Origin: UBA1479 sp048263775
GTDB taxonomy: Bacteria > Pseudomonadota > Alphaproteobacteria > Rhodospirillales > Casp-alpha2
Assembly (NCBI GenBank): GCA_048263775.1
Contig: JBLXDU010000004.1
Location: 324,290-388,289, forward strand
Reading direction: 5' to 3'
DNA: 64,000 nucleotides
The notes beneath the pieces were generated by a model that worked only from the letters and a program-made list of their open reading frames with translations, did no database searches and was not told the origin of the DNA. Both the position numbers and the translations under genes were made by a program. The first letter of the stretch is position 1; each line of letters starts with the position of its first letter. Below, one piece after another: positions 8,678-16,080 of the stretch.

Positions 8678-9667
8678 TTAGAACTTAAGCGCCAGGGAGA
8701 CGTTGACGACGTTTTCGTCGAAATCGGATGTCGATAGGTTGGAATGGGCCTTGACGTATTTGTAGGCGGCTTTCACCTGGGCATGCTCGTGAACCGGTAC
8801 GGATATCTCCGCCTTAATCGTGTGGCGTTGGTCCTCCCGCTCCCGGCCAATGGACGGGGTCTCGTTCGTATAGTCCCGCAGATAGTACTGATATCCGAAA
8901 CGGATGGTGGCGGCGCCCGGCGATGCGCTCAAGGTCGATTTCAGACTGATGTCCAGGTAGTGCCCTGCGAAATCGAATTCGCTACTGGCCGCGTTCTCCA
9001 GCTCGAAGCGGTACCCGGCCTTGATGTAGGAACGGGTCTCGTCGAAGAAGAAAAAGTTGTCGAACGACAAGCCGTTGACCTGTGCATTTCTCGATTTGGC
9101 CGTATGGAAGGTCTTGTTCTGGTAGTTGTAGCCGGCCAGAACGTACCAGTTCGTGGTCAGGCCGTGCCCCAGGGTCGGTGAGATCGTGTGGAAGTTCAGG
9201 AAGGGATTGCCGCTCAGTTCCGTATGGGAAAATCCGTACAGGAACCCCGCGTCGAAAGCGGACAGTTTCTTGCGCGTCGATAAAAAGGCGGTATGCGATT
9301 GCAGATTGAACGCTTTCAGGTCCTGGTAGCTGGTCTTGGAAAACCCATATGATGCCTTAATGGGGAGGGCTGACTCCCCGAATAGGGAATAGCTCCCGCC
9401 CAGATTGAAGACACGGGCTTGGTCAGCCTGCCCCGACCGATTGTCGAGGGCGTCGATCGAGACGCTGTCGTCGTTCAGCATGCCGGCTTCCAGGGTGAGC
9501 GACCATGGCTTGTCGGGCTCGGTCGGCGCTTCCGCTGCCGCGGCATGGGTGTTCGGCAGGATAATTCCAGCCAGGCCGATGATCCAGGCGGCGGCCAAGC
9601 CATGGCGTTTGTGTTGCGCCGGCGACTGCCGTCGGTCGTGTTTCCAAAAGGGGCCCAGGGTCTTCAT
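8678..9667 (-). CDS. Predicted outer-membrane beta-barrel protein, divergent from the FecR gene
   Basis: A 329-residue exported protein not assigned to a named family. A long basic N-terminus (KHDRRQSP...HKRHG) precedes a hydrophobic helix (AAAWIIGLAGIILP) and an Ala-rich cleavage zone near residue 45. The rest alternates aromatic and polar residues in amphipathic strands (for example WYVLAGYNYQNKTF, YIKAGYRFELENAA, IRFGYQYYLRDYT) and ends VNVSLALKF with a terminal Phe. That pattern is typical of BAM-inserted barrels, here of roughly 14-18 strands. ATG 9667 was chosen because upstream in-frame starts only add residues before the signal. It diverges from the FecR-domain gene over about 400 bases. 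FecR-domain exoproteins are often encoded beside such barrels, which suggests a surface or export pair. Confidence 0.75.
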   Translation of the reverse strand: MKTLGPFWKHDRRQSPAQHKRHGLAAAWIIGLAGIILPNTHAAAAEAPTEPDKPWSLTLEAGMLNDDSVSIDALDNRSGQADQARVFNLGGSYSLFGESALPIKASYGFSKTSYQDLKAFNLQSHTAFLSTRKKLSAFDAGFLYGFSHTELSGNPFLNFHTISPTLGHGLTTNWYVLAGYNYQNKTFHTAKSRNAQVNGLSFDNFFFFDETRSYIKAGYRFELENAASSEFDFAGHYLDISLKSTLSASPGAATIRFGYQYYLRDYTNETPSIGREREDQRHTIKAEISVPVHEHAQVKAAYKYVKAHSNLSTSDFDENVVNVSLALKF

Positions 9668-10068
9668 GTATTCTGTGTCACTGACTGCGTTGTATGAAAC
9701 GTTGCGCCAACCTCCCACAAAGCGACAGACTTTTCAGCGAAAATCATAAGAGGCGCTTTCTGCGTTGATCTGCCGGTGCAGCCGGTAAGCGCACCATGTT
9801 TATTTTGAAATCATAAGGAATTCACGGCCGGCCCTTGAGGGAAACCTCATGTTATGGCGTAAGGCATATATAATTTCATTTCGATTACGATTATATTCAG
9901 CCTCATCGAATGACATCGATTCGGTTTCGACCGGCGCCGTACCTAAGGCCGGTTTCATCAGATCATCCCGTTGGCGCGCAGATTGTGCTGGGGAGTTGAG
10001 GGCGGCCCGAACAGGGCGCCGCTCGGCGACGATTATTGATCATGCGTGCAATTCAGTCAGGAACGTTG
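9668..10068. other. Divergent regulatory region between the outer-membrane barrel and FecR genes
   Basis: About 400 bases with no credible gene; apparent reading frames here lack ribosome sites. The stretch 9860-9925 is much more A+T-rich than the surroundings and contains a TATATAAT run (9867-9874) that could serve as a -10 element for the FecR gene, though no convincing -35 lies 16-18 bases before it. A small inverted repeat TGAGG/CCTCA (9836-9849) is capped by GAAA. This must hold promoters for both divergent genes. No known operator was recognised. Confidence 0.4.
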
Positions 10069-11757
10069 ATGCAAACTATGCTCTCCCTCTTCAAGGTGTT
10101 CGGCCCTCGCGCGTCCCGCGCGATCCTGGGCGTCGGTTTGTCGGCACTGATCGGCCTTGCGTCCGTGGACGTGCAGGCGGCGGCCGTTGGAACGGTCTCC
10201 AAGGTTCAGTTGACGGCGTATGGGATGCCGCCGGAAGGCAGAAAGACGGAAAAGACGCTGGCCGATGGCGTCGTCATGCACGAGACGCTGGAAACCGTTT
10301 CCGATGGCGGATTGCAGGTCTCCCTGATAGATGACACGACCCTGACGCTGGGGGGGGCTGCCTCCCTTGTCGTCGATGAGATGGTGTACGACCCGGCGAC
10401 GAAGAACGGGAATTCCGTCCTCAAACTTGCGACCGGCACATTCCTTTATGTCTCCGGTTCCATGAACAAGAAGGGGATCAAGATTGTAACGCCGTCGTCG
10501 ACAATCGGCGTGCGCGGCACAAAACTTCTGATCAAGATCGCGGCGGACGGCGCGACATCGGTCGGCGTCATCGAAGGGGCCGCGGATGTCCAATCGTTGG
10601 TCGACGGCAGTGTTGTCTCGATCGAGCCCGGCGACAGCGCCGTGGCGCCCGCGGCGGGAGGCGTTGAAATGGCCTCTCTGGCTGCGATTGAGGTGCAGGA
10701 CACTTTCGTCGCCGCCATCGCCGTTGCCGAAGCCCAAGAATCCATCACCCAGGTGCGGACAACGTTGAATGCCCAGATTAAGGGATTGGAACAGGACGCG
10801 GCGTCGGCGAGCGGGCCGGCCAAGGAAGCGATCGAGGCCGAACTGAACGCCTTGACCACGGAACTGAGCACCAGCCTGGAAGTGGCCGAAAGCGTCCTTG
10901 GCATCGTTGAGAAACAAGCTCTGGCCGTGACCGCGACCCTTCCGGCCCCGGCAGATCTCGTTGGCGCGGTCCTGACGCCGGCAATCGCAACACCTGCGGC
11001 AGCGACGGTCGCCAGCGAAGCGGCAACCGGTGCGGCACGAGAAGCGGCTTCAACCGCTGCGAACATTGCTGCGACCACTGCGGCCACTGAAGCCGCCGCT
11101 CAGGCTGCTGTCGAAGCAGCGGCCCGGGCCGCCGTCGAAGCTGCAGCGGACGCTGCAGCCCAGGCAGCTGCGGTTGCCGCTGCTGAAGCTGCGGGGGATG
11201 CCGCCGCTCAGGCCGCCGCCGCCGCTGCTGCCGATGCTGCTGCGCAGGCCGCCGCACAGGCTGCTGCTGATGCTGCTACCGCCGCGGCCGCACAGGCTGC
11301 TGCCGATGCGGCTACCGCCGCGGCTGCACAGGCAGCTGCTGATGCCGCCGCGCAGGCCGCCGCCGATGCAGCCGCCGCTGCTGCTGCCGAAGCCGCCGCA
11401 CAGGCCGCCGCCGACGCTGCCGCTGCCGCTGCTGCTGACGCTGCCGCGCAGGCCGCGGCCGATGCCGCTGCTGCTGCTGCTGCCGAAGCCGCGGCGCAGG
11501 CTGCTGCCGACGCTGCTGCTGCTGCCGCTGCTGAAGCCGCTGCGCAGGCCGCTGCCGACGCTGCTGCTGCTGCCGCCGCTGATGCCGCCGCGCAGGCTGC
11601 TGCTGACGCCGCTGCCGCCGCCGCCGCTGAAGCCGCTGCGCAGGCTGCGGCGGATGCCGCCGCCGCGGCCGCCATCCTTGCCGCCGCGGAGGCGGCCGCC
11701 CAGGCTGCGATTGAAGCCGCGGCAGCCGCGGCAGCCGCCGCAGCCGGACTACTTTAA
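10069..11757 (+). CDS. FecR-domain exported protein with a long alanine-rich repeat tail
   Basis: A 562-residue exported protein. The signal sequence (LFKVFGPRASRAILGVGLSALIGL) ends in VQAAA near residue 39. A FecR-like domain follows at about residues 40-190: a GGLQVSLIDDTTLTLGGA strand pair, then LKLATGTFLYVSG and a TPSSTIGVRGT motif typical of the family. Residues 220-300 are mixed helical. The last ~240 residues are almost only Ala, with Asp, Glu and Gln at four-residue steps. The core unit is 16 residues: Asp, seven Ala, Glu or Asp, three Ala, Gln, three Ala. This tail should form a very long, acidic, non-cysteine helix or alanine coil. The start at 10069 has AGGAA five bases upstream; ATGs at 10036 and 10042 would add up to eleven residues. 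A strong terminator follows. Function unknown; a FecR anti-sigma role is unlikely because no sigma factor is near. Confidence 0.85.
   Translation: MQTMLSLFKVFGPRASRAILGVGLSALIGLASVDVQAAAVGTVSKVQLTAYGMPPEGRKTEKTLADGVVMHETLETVSDGGLQVSLIDDTTLTLGGAASLVVDEMVYDPATKNGNSVLKLATGTFLYVSGSMNKKGIKIVTPSSTIGVRGTKLLIKIAADGATSVGVIEGAADVQSLVDGSVVSIEPGDSAVAPAAGGVEMASLAAIEVQDTFVAAIAVAEAQESITQVRTTLNAQIKGLEQDAASASGPAKEAIEAELNALTTELSTSLEVAESVLGIVEKQALAVTATLPAPADLVGAVLTPAIATPAAATVASEAATGAAREAASTAANIAATTAATEAAAQAAVEAAARAAVEAAADAAAQAAAVAAAEAAGDAAAQAAAAAAADAAAQAAAQAAADAATAAAAQAAADAATAAAAQAAADAAAQAAADAAAAAAAEAAAQAAADAAAAAAADAAAQAAADAAAAAAAEAAAQAAADAAAAAAAEAAAQAAADAAAAAAADAAAQAAADAAAAAAAEAAAQAAADAAAAAAILAAAEAAAQAAIEAAAAAAAAAAGLL
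11209..11700 (+). repeat. Degenerate 48-bp coding repeats (Ala-rich 16-residue units)
   Basis: About six consecutive clear copies of a 48-base unit, preceded by less regular copies, encode the repeated peptide with Asp, Glu and Gln every four to eight residues among alanines. The amino-acid pattern is nearly invariant while alanine codons switch freely between GCC, GCT and GCG from copy to copy. The DNA repeats are therefore divergent even though the protein repeats are not. The run ends in IL-AAAEAAAQAAIE and a short pure-Ala segment before the stop. Confidence 0.85.
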
Positions 11758-11816
11758 TAGGGAAGGGCGCCGATCCGGACCTCCGGGTCCGGAACTGTCA
11801 CGCCAACCGTGAAGAG

Positions 11817-11848
11817 CCCGGGCGCCGTTTGTCGCCCGGGTTTTTCTT
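11817..11848 (+). terminator. Rho-independent terminator of the FecR gene
   Basis: A perfect 8-base stem CCCGGGCG / CGCCCGGG (11817-11824 and 11833-11840) with an 8-base loop is followed at once by TTTTTCTT. It sits 60 bases after the stop codon. A second perfect hairpin (TCCGGACC / GGTCCGGA, 11772-11791) precedes it without a T-run. Confidence 0.9.
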
Positions 11849-11980
11849 GCCTGGACGCAGCCTCCTCGGTGTCACGGGGGCGATGGGGCAGGGAAATCAT
11901 GGTGACAGGGGAATCGGCCGTCGCGCGCCCGGTGCGCGCACGCCAAACAAGGCTCAGGGGGTTTTCGTGAAGGGGGGAAG

Positions 11981-12056
<76 letters not shown>

Positions 12057-12255
12057 ATCAGAATCCCGGCCAAGCGGGCTTCCCGGGTGAGCCGCCGGCA
12101 TCGGAAGACGATCCGGGCAGGCGGCCATTTTGGGAGGCCGGATAATGCTTCCGGCAATCCGCACTGTCAAGCCGCGGTTTCAGCCTAAAACCTTGCGGCG
12201 GCGGGCCCTTGCCCCTACGTTTGTGCGGCCTCGGCCCGCACATTCGGAGACCAAC

Positions 12256-12555
12256 ATGGACGTCATCACCGGCCCCGTCATTTCGATCCTTCTGATCGCC
12301 CTCAACCTTTACACATGGGTCGTCATCATCGGCGTGATCCTGAGCTGGCTGGTTGCCTTCAACGTGGTCAACACGTCGAATAAGTTCGTCTATATGGTCG
12401 GCGACTTCTGCTACCGGGCGACGGAACCCCTGCTCGGGCGGATTCGCAACTTTCTACCCAACCTGGGTGGGCTGGACATTTCGCCGGTGGTGCTGATCCT
12501 GGGGCTTGTGTTCCTCAAGGAATTCCTGATCCGCCTTGCCCACAAGATCGTCTGA
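12256..12555 (+). CDS. YggT family membrane protein
   Basis: A small integral membrane protein of 99 residues with two hydrophobic segments: about residues 5-35 (VISILLIALNLYTWVVIIGVILSWLVAF) and 75-95 (ISPVVLILGLVFLKEFLI). Between them is the family's RATEPLLGRIRNFLPNLGGLDISP motif. YggT proteins are widespread; roles in osmotic or potassium-related stress and in division or thylakoid organisation have been reported for relatives. The start at 12256 (MDVITGP) was chosen over long upstream extensions because it begins the family homology. It overlaps yggU by 20 bases and is the first gene of yggT-yggU-folD. Confidence 0.92.
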   Translation: MDVITGPVISILLIALNLYTWVVIIGVILSWLVAFNVVNTSNKFVYMVGDFCYRATEPLLGRIRNFLPNLGGLDISPVVLILGLVFLKEFLIRLAHKIV

Positions 12556-12904
12556 CGCTTCCGCGCCCGATGCAGCCCTACCGTTCCGGGCGGTGGCGGA
12601 GGGCGTGCGCGTGGCGCTCAAGGTCACGCCTAAGGCGGCGGCCAATCGGCTGACCGGCCTCGCCGCCGATGTCGAGGGCGGGCTGGTTCTCAAGGTTTCG
12701 GTCACGGCCCCGGCCGACAAGGGCAAGGCCAACGCCGCCGTGGTCAAACTTTTGGCCAAGGAATGGGGGTTCGCGAAATCAGATATGGAGGTCACCCAGG
12801 GGGCGGCGTCCAGAACCAAGACACTTTTGATCCGAGGCGACGAAACGGAATTGATGCGCCGCCTCACGGACTGGTGCCAAGACAAAGGACTGAAGAGACA
12901 ATGA
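12536..12904 (+). CDS. DUF167 / YggU family protein
   Basis: A 122-residue cytoplasmic protein with the DUF167 pattern: VRVALKVTPKAAANRLTG, then APADKGKANAAVVKLLAKEWG and SDMEVTQGAASRTKTLLIRG. The family's function is unknown despite known structures; it is usually linked to yggT and a proline-biosynthesis or folate gene. The TTG start at 12536 lies inside the end of yggT; later starts would remove only the unconserved Ala/Asp-rich lead. Its stop overlaps folD's ATG as ATGA, so the two are translationally coupled. Confidence 0.9.
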   Translation: MPTRSSDASAPDAALPFRAVAEGVRVALKVTPKAAANRLTGLAADVEGGLVLKVSVTAPADKGKANAAVVKLLAKEWGFAKSDMEVTQGAASRTKTLLIRGDETELMRRLTDWCQDKGLKRQ

Positions 12905-13800
12905 CCATCGCTGCGATCATCGACGGCAAGGCCCATGCGGACCGATTGCGTGAAAACGTCACGGCCGTCGTGCGGCGCTTGAAGGACGGCCCGGGGATCG
13001 TCCCGGCGCTCGCCGTGGTGCTGGTCGGCGACGATCCGGCCAGCCAGGTCTATGTCGGCGCCAAGGGCAAGCAGACGGTCGCCGCCGGCATGCAGTCCAT
13101 CGAACACCGTTTGCCGGTGACGACGCCGGAGGCCGAATTGCTCGCCCTCATCGACGATCTGAACAAGGACCCCGGCGTCCACGGCATCCTGGTGCAGCTG
13201 CCCCTGCCGGATCACATCGACGAAGGGGCGGTGATCACCGCCATCGATCCGGCCAAGGACGTCGACGGGTTCCATCCCGTCAATGTCGGCCGCCTGTGGT
13301 CGGGCGACGCGCGGGCCCTGGTGCCCTGCACGCCCTATGGCTGCCTGCTGATGCTGAAGGAAACCTTGGGCGACATGGCGGGCAAACGGGCCGTGGTGCT
13401 GGGCCGCTCCAACATTGTCGGCAAGCCGATGGCGGCACTGCTGTTGGGCGAAAGTTGTACGGTCACGGTCGCCCATTCACGCACCAAGGATCTTGCCGAA
13501 CGCTGCCTGGAGGCCGACATCCTGGTCGCCGCCGTGGGCCGCCCGCGCATGGTGCCCGGCGACTGGATCAAGCCGGGGGCGACGGTCATCGACGTCGGTA
13601 TCAACCGAATCCCGGCACCCGAAAAAGGCCCCGGTAAGACGCGCATTGTTGGTGACGTCGACTTCGATGCGGCGGTCAAGGTGGCCGGCGCCATCACGCC
13701 GGTGCCGGGCGGCGTCGGTCCCATGACCATCTGTTGTCTGCTGCGCAACACGGTGGTCGCCGCCTGCCGGCAGGCCGGGTTGGACGACCCGGGCCTTTAA
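12901..13800 (+). CDS. folD: Bifunctional methylene-THF dehydrogenase / methenyl-THF cyclohydrolase FolD
   Basis: FolD interconverts 5,10-methylene-, 5,10-methenyl- and 10-formyl-tetrahydrofolate with NADP, feeding purine and formyl-Met-tRNA synthesis. At 299 residues it is normal in size. The active-site region DDPASQVYVGAKGK (catalytic Tyr and Lys), the substrate loop VQLPLP, the nucleotide motif VLGRSNIVGKPM and the signature TPVPGGVGPMT are all present. The ATG at 12901 overlaps the yggU stop. A GC-rich inverted repeat (GGGCCCAAGGGCCC) follows 10 bases after the stop with no T-run. Cytoplasmic homodimer. Confidence 0.97.
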   Translation: MTIAAIIDGKAHADRLRENVTAVVRRLKDGPGIVPALAVVLVGDDPASQVYVGAKGKQTVAAGMQSIEHRLPVTTPEAELLALIDDLNKDPGVHGILVQLPLPDHIDEGAVITAIDPAKDVDGFHPVNVGRLWSGDARALVPCTPYGCLLMLKETLGDMAGKRAVVLGRSNIVGKPMAALLLGESCTVTVAHSRTKDLAERCLEADILVAAVGRPRMVPGDWIKPGATVIDVGINRIPAPEKGPGKTRIVGDVDFDAAVKVAGAITPVPGGVGPMTICCLLRNTVVAACRQAGLDDPGL

Positions 13801-14068
13801 CCCCGGGCCCAAGGGCCCGACACGGCGATATCGGCCGCATGACTTGCCCTTACGGCCTCTGCGGGTTTCCGGTTGCGTTTCATCCATTACCGTATGATGA
13901 TAATCACGGCATCGCTTGGGGAGTCCCGGATTTCGGGCGGCGAAGGGGGGTATCTTTCGTTGGGCCGAACCGGACCTGGGCGCGCCGGCCATGGTACATG
14001 GCACGGCCCCAAAAAGGCGAAGATCCTGGGGGTCTGTTACTCCACTCGACAAAGGAAGTTGATAAAAG

Positions 14069-14278
14069 ATGCCTACTGGAACCGTGAAGTGGTTCAATGT
14101 GACCAAGGGATTTGGCTTCGTTACTCCCGATGAGGGCGGTAAGGACGCTTTCGTGCATATTTCCGCTGTTCGTGATTCGGGGATGGAAACCCTCGCCGAA
14201 GGACAGAAGCTGGAATATGAACTGGTGCCTGGACGTGATGGTCGTGAAGCGGCCGCAAATCTGAAAGCCATCGGATAA
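14069..14278 (+). CDS. Cold-shock domain protein (CspA family)
   Basis: A single cold-shock domain of 69 residues that binds single-stranded RNA/DNA through RNP1 (KGFGFVTP near residue 13) and RNP2 (DAFVHIS near residue 28). The opening GTVKWFNVTKGFGF is canonical. It may act as an RNA chaperone at low temperature or in stationary phase. The 268-base upstream gap has no gene and probably includes a leader, as is common for csp genes, but no thermosensor fold was resolved by eye. It is monocistronic and followed by a strong hairpin. Confidence 0.96.
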   Translation: MPTGTVKWFNVTKGFGFVTPDEGGKDAFVHISAVRDSGMETLAEGQKLEYELVPGRDGREAAANLKAIG

Positions 14279-14373
14279 AGATCTCCTGACACCGCCCCGA
14301 TAATTTCTTGGTCGGCCGGGCGGCGGCCGTTTCCGGACTTTGTCCGGCGACGGGCGGGAGACACATTGCAGAA

Positions 14374-14411
14374 GCGGACGCCGCGGAGACGCGGCGTCCG
14401 TCCCTGCGCTT
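14374..14411 (+). terminator. Strong GNRA-capped hairpin after csp
   Basis: An 11-base perfect stem (CGGACGCCGCG with its complement, 14375-14385 and 14390-14400), extendable by one G-T pair, is closed by a GAGA tetraloop. A weak T-rich stretch (CTTTTC) follows about eight bases later. It may terminate or protect csp mRNA, or act in the leader of the small zinc-ribbon gene at 14451. The U-tract is displaced, so terminator function is not certain. Confidence 0.5.
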
Positions 14412-14450
14412 TTCGTGCCGATTGATGTTTTATCTGGGAGTGTTTGGCCC

Positions 14451-14666
14451 ATGGCCAGGGAACTCTATCCTGTGTCCTGCCCCCATTGCGGCGAGGCACA
14501 GAACGTCATGCCGGGTGGTTTCGACCCGGACCGTGACCCGTTCGGACCCGTGACCTGCATGGTCTGCGGCAATAATTTCACGCGCGATGATTATTTGACC
14601 GGCCTGGCCCAGGCCACGATCCGGCGCAAGCCGGGATCAAACGTGGTGCCGCTCAGACGCAACTGA
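14451..14666 (+). CDS. Small zinc-ribbon protein
   Basis: A 71-residue protein with two CxxC knuckles: CPHCG at residues 10-14 and CMVCG near residue 36. Together they make a four-cysteine zinc ribbon, here with a D/P-rich loop. The C-terminus is basic and ends PLRRN. No larger domain is present. Such ribbons may bind nucleic acid or a protein partner; no specific family was recognised. The ATG at 14451 has GGGAG ten bases upstream; longer in-frame versions extend back through the hairpin at 14375 and look non-coding. Confidence 0.72.
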   Translation: MARELYPVSCPHCGEAQNVMPGGFDPDRDPFGPVTCMVCGNNFTRDDYLTGLAQATIRRKPGSNVVPLRRN

Positions 14667-14686
14667 CGGCCTGCGGTCCGGCCATC

Positions 14687-15559
14687 CTATCCCATCGACA
14701 AAGACCGAATGCCTGCCCGCGCCTCTTCGGCGACGGCGGTGCGCAACGCCTGCGCCGCCGGGGCAAGGGAATTTCCCGCCACCAGGCGGAAGGCGACCCG
14801 GTCCGGGTCCAGATCGGGCAGGGGGGCTGACGGCGACGACAGCCCCGGCGCCAAAGACAGGGCCGTGCGCAAGGTGATGCCCAGGCCCGCCCGCACTGCC
14901 GCCAAAACCCCCGGCAGGGAGGGGCTGGTCATGGCGATTTCCCAAGGCACCCCCGCGTCGTCCAGGGCCTGCAGGGCGGCATTGCGGAACGGGCAGGGGG
15001 CGTCGATCACGGCCAGCGGCAGGGGACGGCCCGCCGGCGGGCGCCAACCGTCGCCGGCGATCCACATCAGCGGCGTCTCGATGTGGGGACCGTTCCGCCG
15101 GTCGCCCGGGCCGCTGGTGACGAAGGCCATGTCCTGGGCCCCCCGCGCGACCTCGGCCCGCAACTGGGCGCTGCCGGCGACGGCGACGGTGACCTTGACC
15201 TCGGGATGGGCCTGGGAAAACCGCCGCAACGCGCCGGGCAGAAACGTTTCCGCCAGGTCTTGTACGGTACCGAAACGAACCTCCCCAGCCAAGGGTCCGC
15301 GGCGCAGGGCGGCCAACGCGGCGGCATTCATGTCCAATATCCGCCGGGCATAGCCCAACAGGGTCTCCCCGGCCTCGGTCAGCTCCATGATCCGCCCGCG
15401 GCGGCGGAACAAGGCCACGCTTGCGCGATCCTCAAGACGGCGGACCTGCAGGCTGACCGCCGCTTGGGTGCGGTGTACGCGCTCGGCCGCGGCCCCAAAG
15501 CGGCCCGTGTCGGCAATGGCGATGAAGGTGCGCAGGAGATCGGGGTCGAGATCACTCAT
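14687..15559 (-). CDS. LysR family transcriptional regulator
   Basis: A 290-residue LysR-type regulator. The N-terminal winged helix (LDPDLLRTFIAIADTGRFGAAAERVHRTQAAVSLQVRRLE) has the family's helix-turn-helix at about residues 19-45. The rest is the periplasmic-binding-like effector domain (EVRFGTVQDLAETFLPGAL...). It diverges from the tautomerase gene at 15666, the usual arrangement for a LysR regulator and its target. A near-perfect A/T-rich inverted repeat lies in the shared gap. The effector is unknown. Confidence 0.94.
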   Translation of the reverse strand: MSDLDPDLLRTFIAIADTGRFGAAAERVHRTQAAVSLQVRRLEDRASVALFRRRGRIMELTEAGETLLGYARRILDMNAAALAALRRGPLAGEVRFGTVQDLAETFLPGALRRFSQAHPEVKVTVAVAGSAQLRAEVARGAQDMAFVTSGPGDRRNGPHIETPLMWIAGDGWRPPAGRPLPLAVIDAPCPFRNAALQALDDAGVPWEIAMTSPSLPGVLAAVRAGLGITLRTALSLAPGLSSPSAPLPDLDPDRVAFRLVAGNSLAPAAQALRTAVAEEARAGIRSLSMG

Positions 15560-15577
15560 AGATAAATATTAATTATC

Positions 15578-15599
15578 ATTTTATTTAAAACAATAAAAT
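15578..15599. promoter_or_regulatory. Candidate LysR operator (A/T-rich inverted repeat)
   Basis: A perfect 8-base inverted repeat ATTTTATT / AATAAAAT with a 6-base spacer, flanked by a further AATTA/TAATT pair, lies in the only strongly A+T-rich stretch of this region. It is 19 bases upstream of the LysR start and 67 upstream of the tautomerase start. LysR proteins commonly bind such dyads between divergent genes. Confidence 0.55.
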
Positions 15600-15665
15600 T
15601 TAATTGATCATTGGCGACTGCTACATCCCGGGTCATCCCATCCTTTCGAAAACAGGAGACTTCAA

Positions 15666-16070
15666 ATGCCCTTCATCGCCATCAAGACCTCGGGATCCCC
15701 CCTCGCCGCCGACGCCGTTCAGGCCCTGCAACAAGAGACAACGGCCCTCATGGCCAAGATCATGGGCAAGAAGGCCGACGTCACGGCCGTGCTGGTGGAA
15801 CATGCCCCGGCGTCTCACTGGTCGGTCGGCGGCCGGGCCCTTGCCGGCTCGGGCGGTATCACGGCCCATGTCGACATCAAGATCACCCAGGGCACCAACA
15901 CGACCCAGCAGAAGGCGGCGATGATCGCGGCGACGCGGGACATGCTGACCCGTGTCCTGCCCGGTCTAAGCGAGGTCGCTTATGTGGTGATTGATGAAAT
16001 CCCAGCCACGGATTGGGGCTACGGCGGGCTGACCCAGGCCGAACGCAAGCGCCGGGCGGACGCGGCCTAG
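15666..16070 (+). CDS. Tautomerase superfamily protein
   Basis: A 134-residue protein beginning MPFIAIKTSG; after Met removal the N-terminal proline is the general base of 4-oxalocrotonate tautomerase-like enzymes. The length is about twice that of 4-OT, so it probably carries two beta-alpha-beta units in one chain, as in cis-CaaD or MSAD relatives. The second unit begins near AHVDIKITQGTNT. Two features recall 4-OT: QKAAMIAATRDML in the helix and VVIDEIPATDWGYGG near the end. The substrate is unknown. The divergent LysR regulator at 14687-15559 probably controls it. Confidence 0.85.
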   Translation: MPFIAIKTSGSPLAADAVQALQQETTALMAKIMGKKADVTAVLVEHAPASHWSVGGRALAGSGGITAHVDIKITQGTNTTQQKAAMIAATRDMLTRVLPGLSEVAYVVIDEIPATDWGYGGLTQAERKRRADAA

Positions 16071-16080
16071 CCGGTTATGG

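Noticed and set aside
9849..10334. Open frame across the barrel/FecR divergent region
   Set aside because: It runs through the A+T-rich control region and the start of the FecR gene in another frame, has no ribosome site and shows no domain.
11208..11675. Antisense open frame of Ser, Ala and Cys over the FecR repeat tail
   Set aside because: It is the mirror of an alanine-rich repeat (GCN codons read backwards as NGC) with no start signal or family content; the sense frame has a signal peptide and a domain.
11209..11700. CRISPR or tandem-repeat array
   Set aside because: The 48-base units are contiguous, in-frame and diverged at third positions, with no spacers; they are coding repeats.
13790..13822. 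Terminator after folD
   Set aside because: A GGGCCC palindrome pair is present but there is no T-run and the stem is ambiguous, so no terminator was called.
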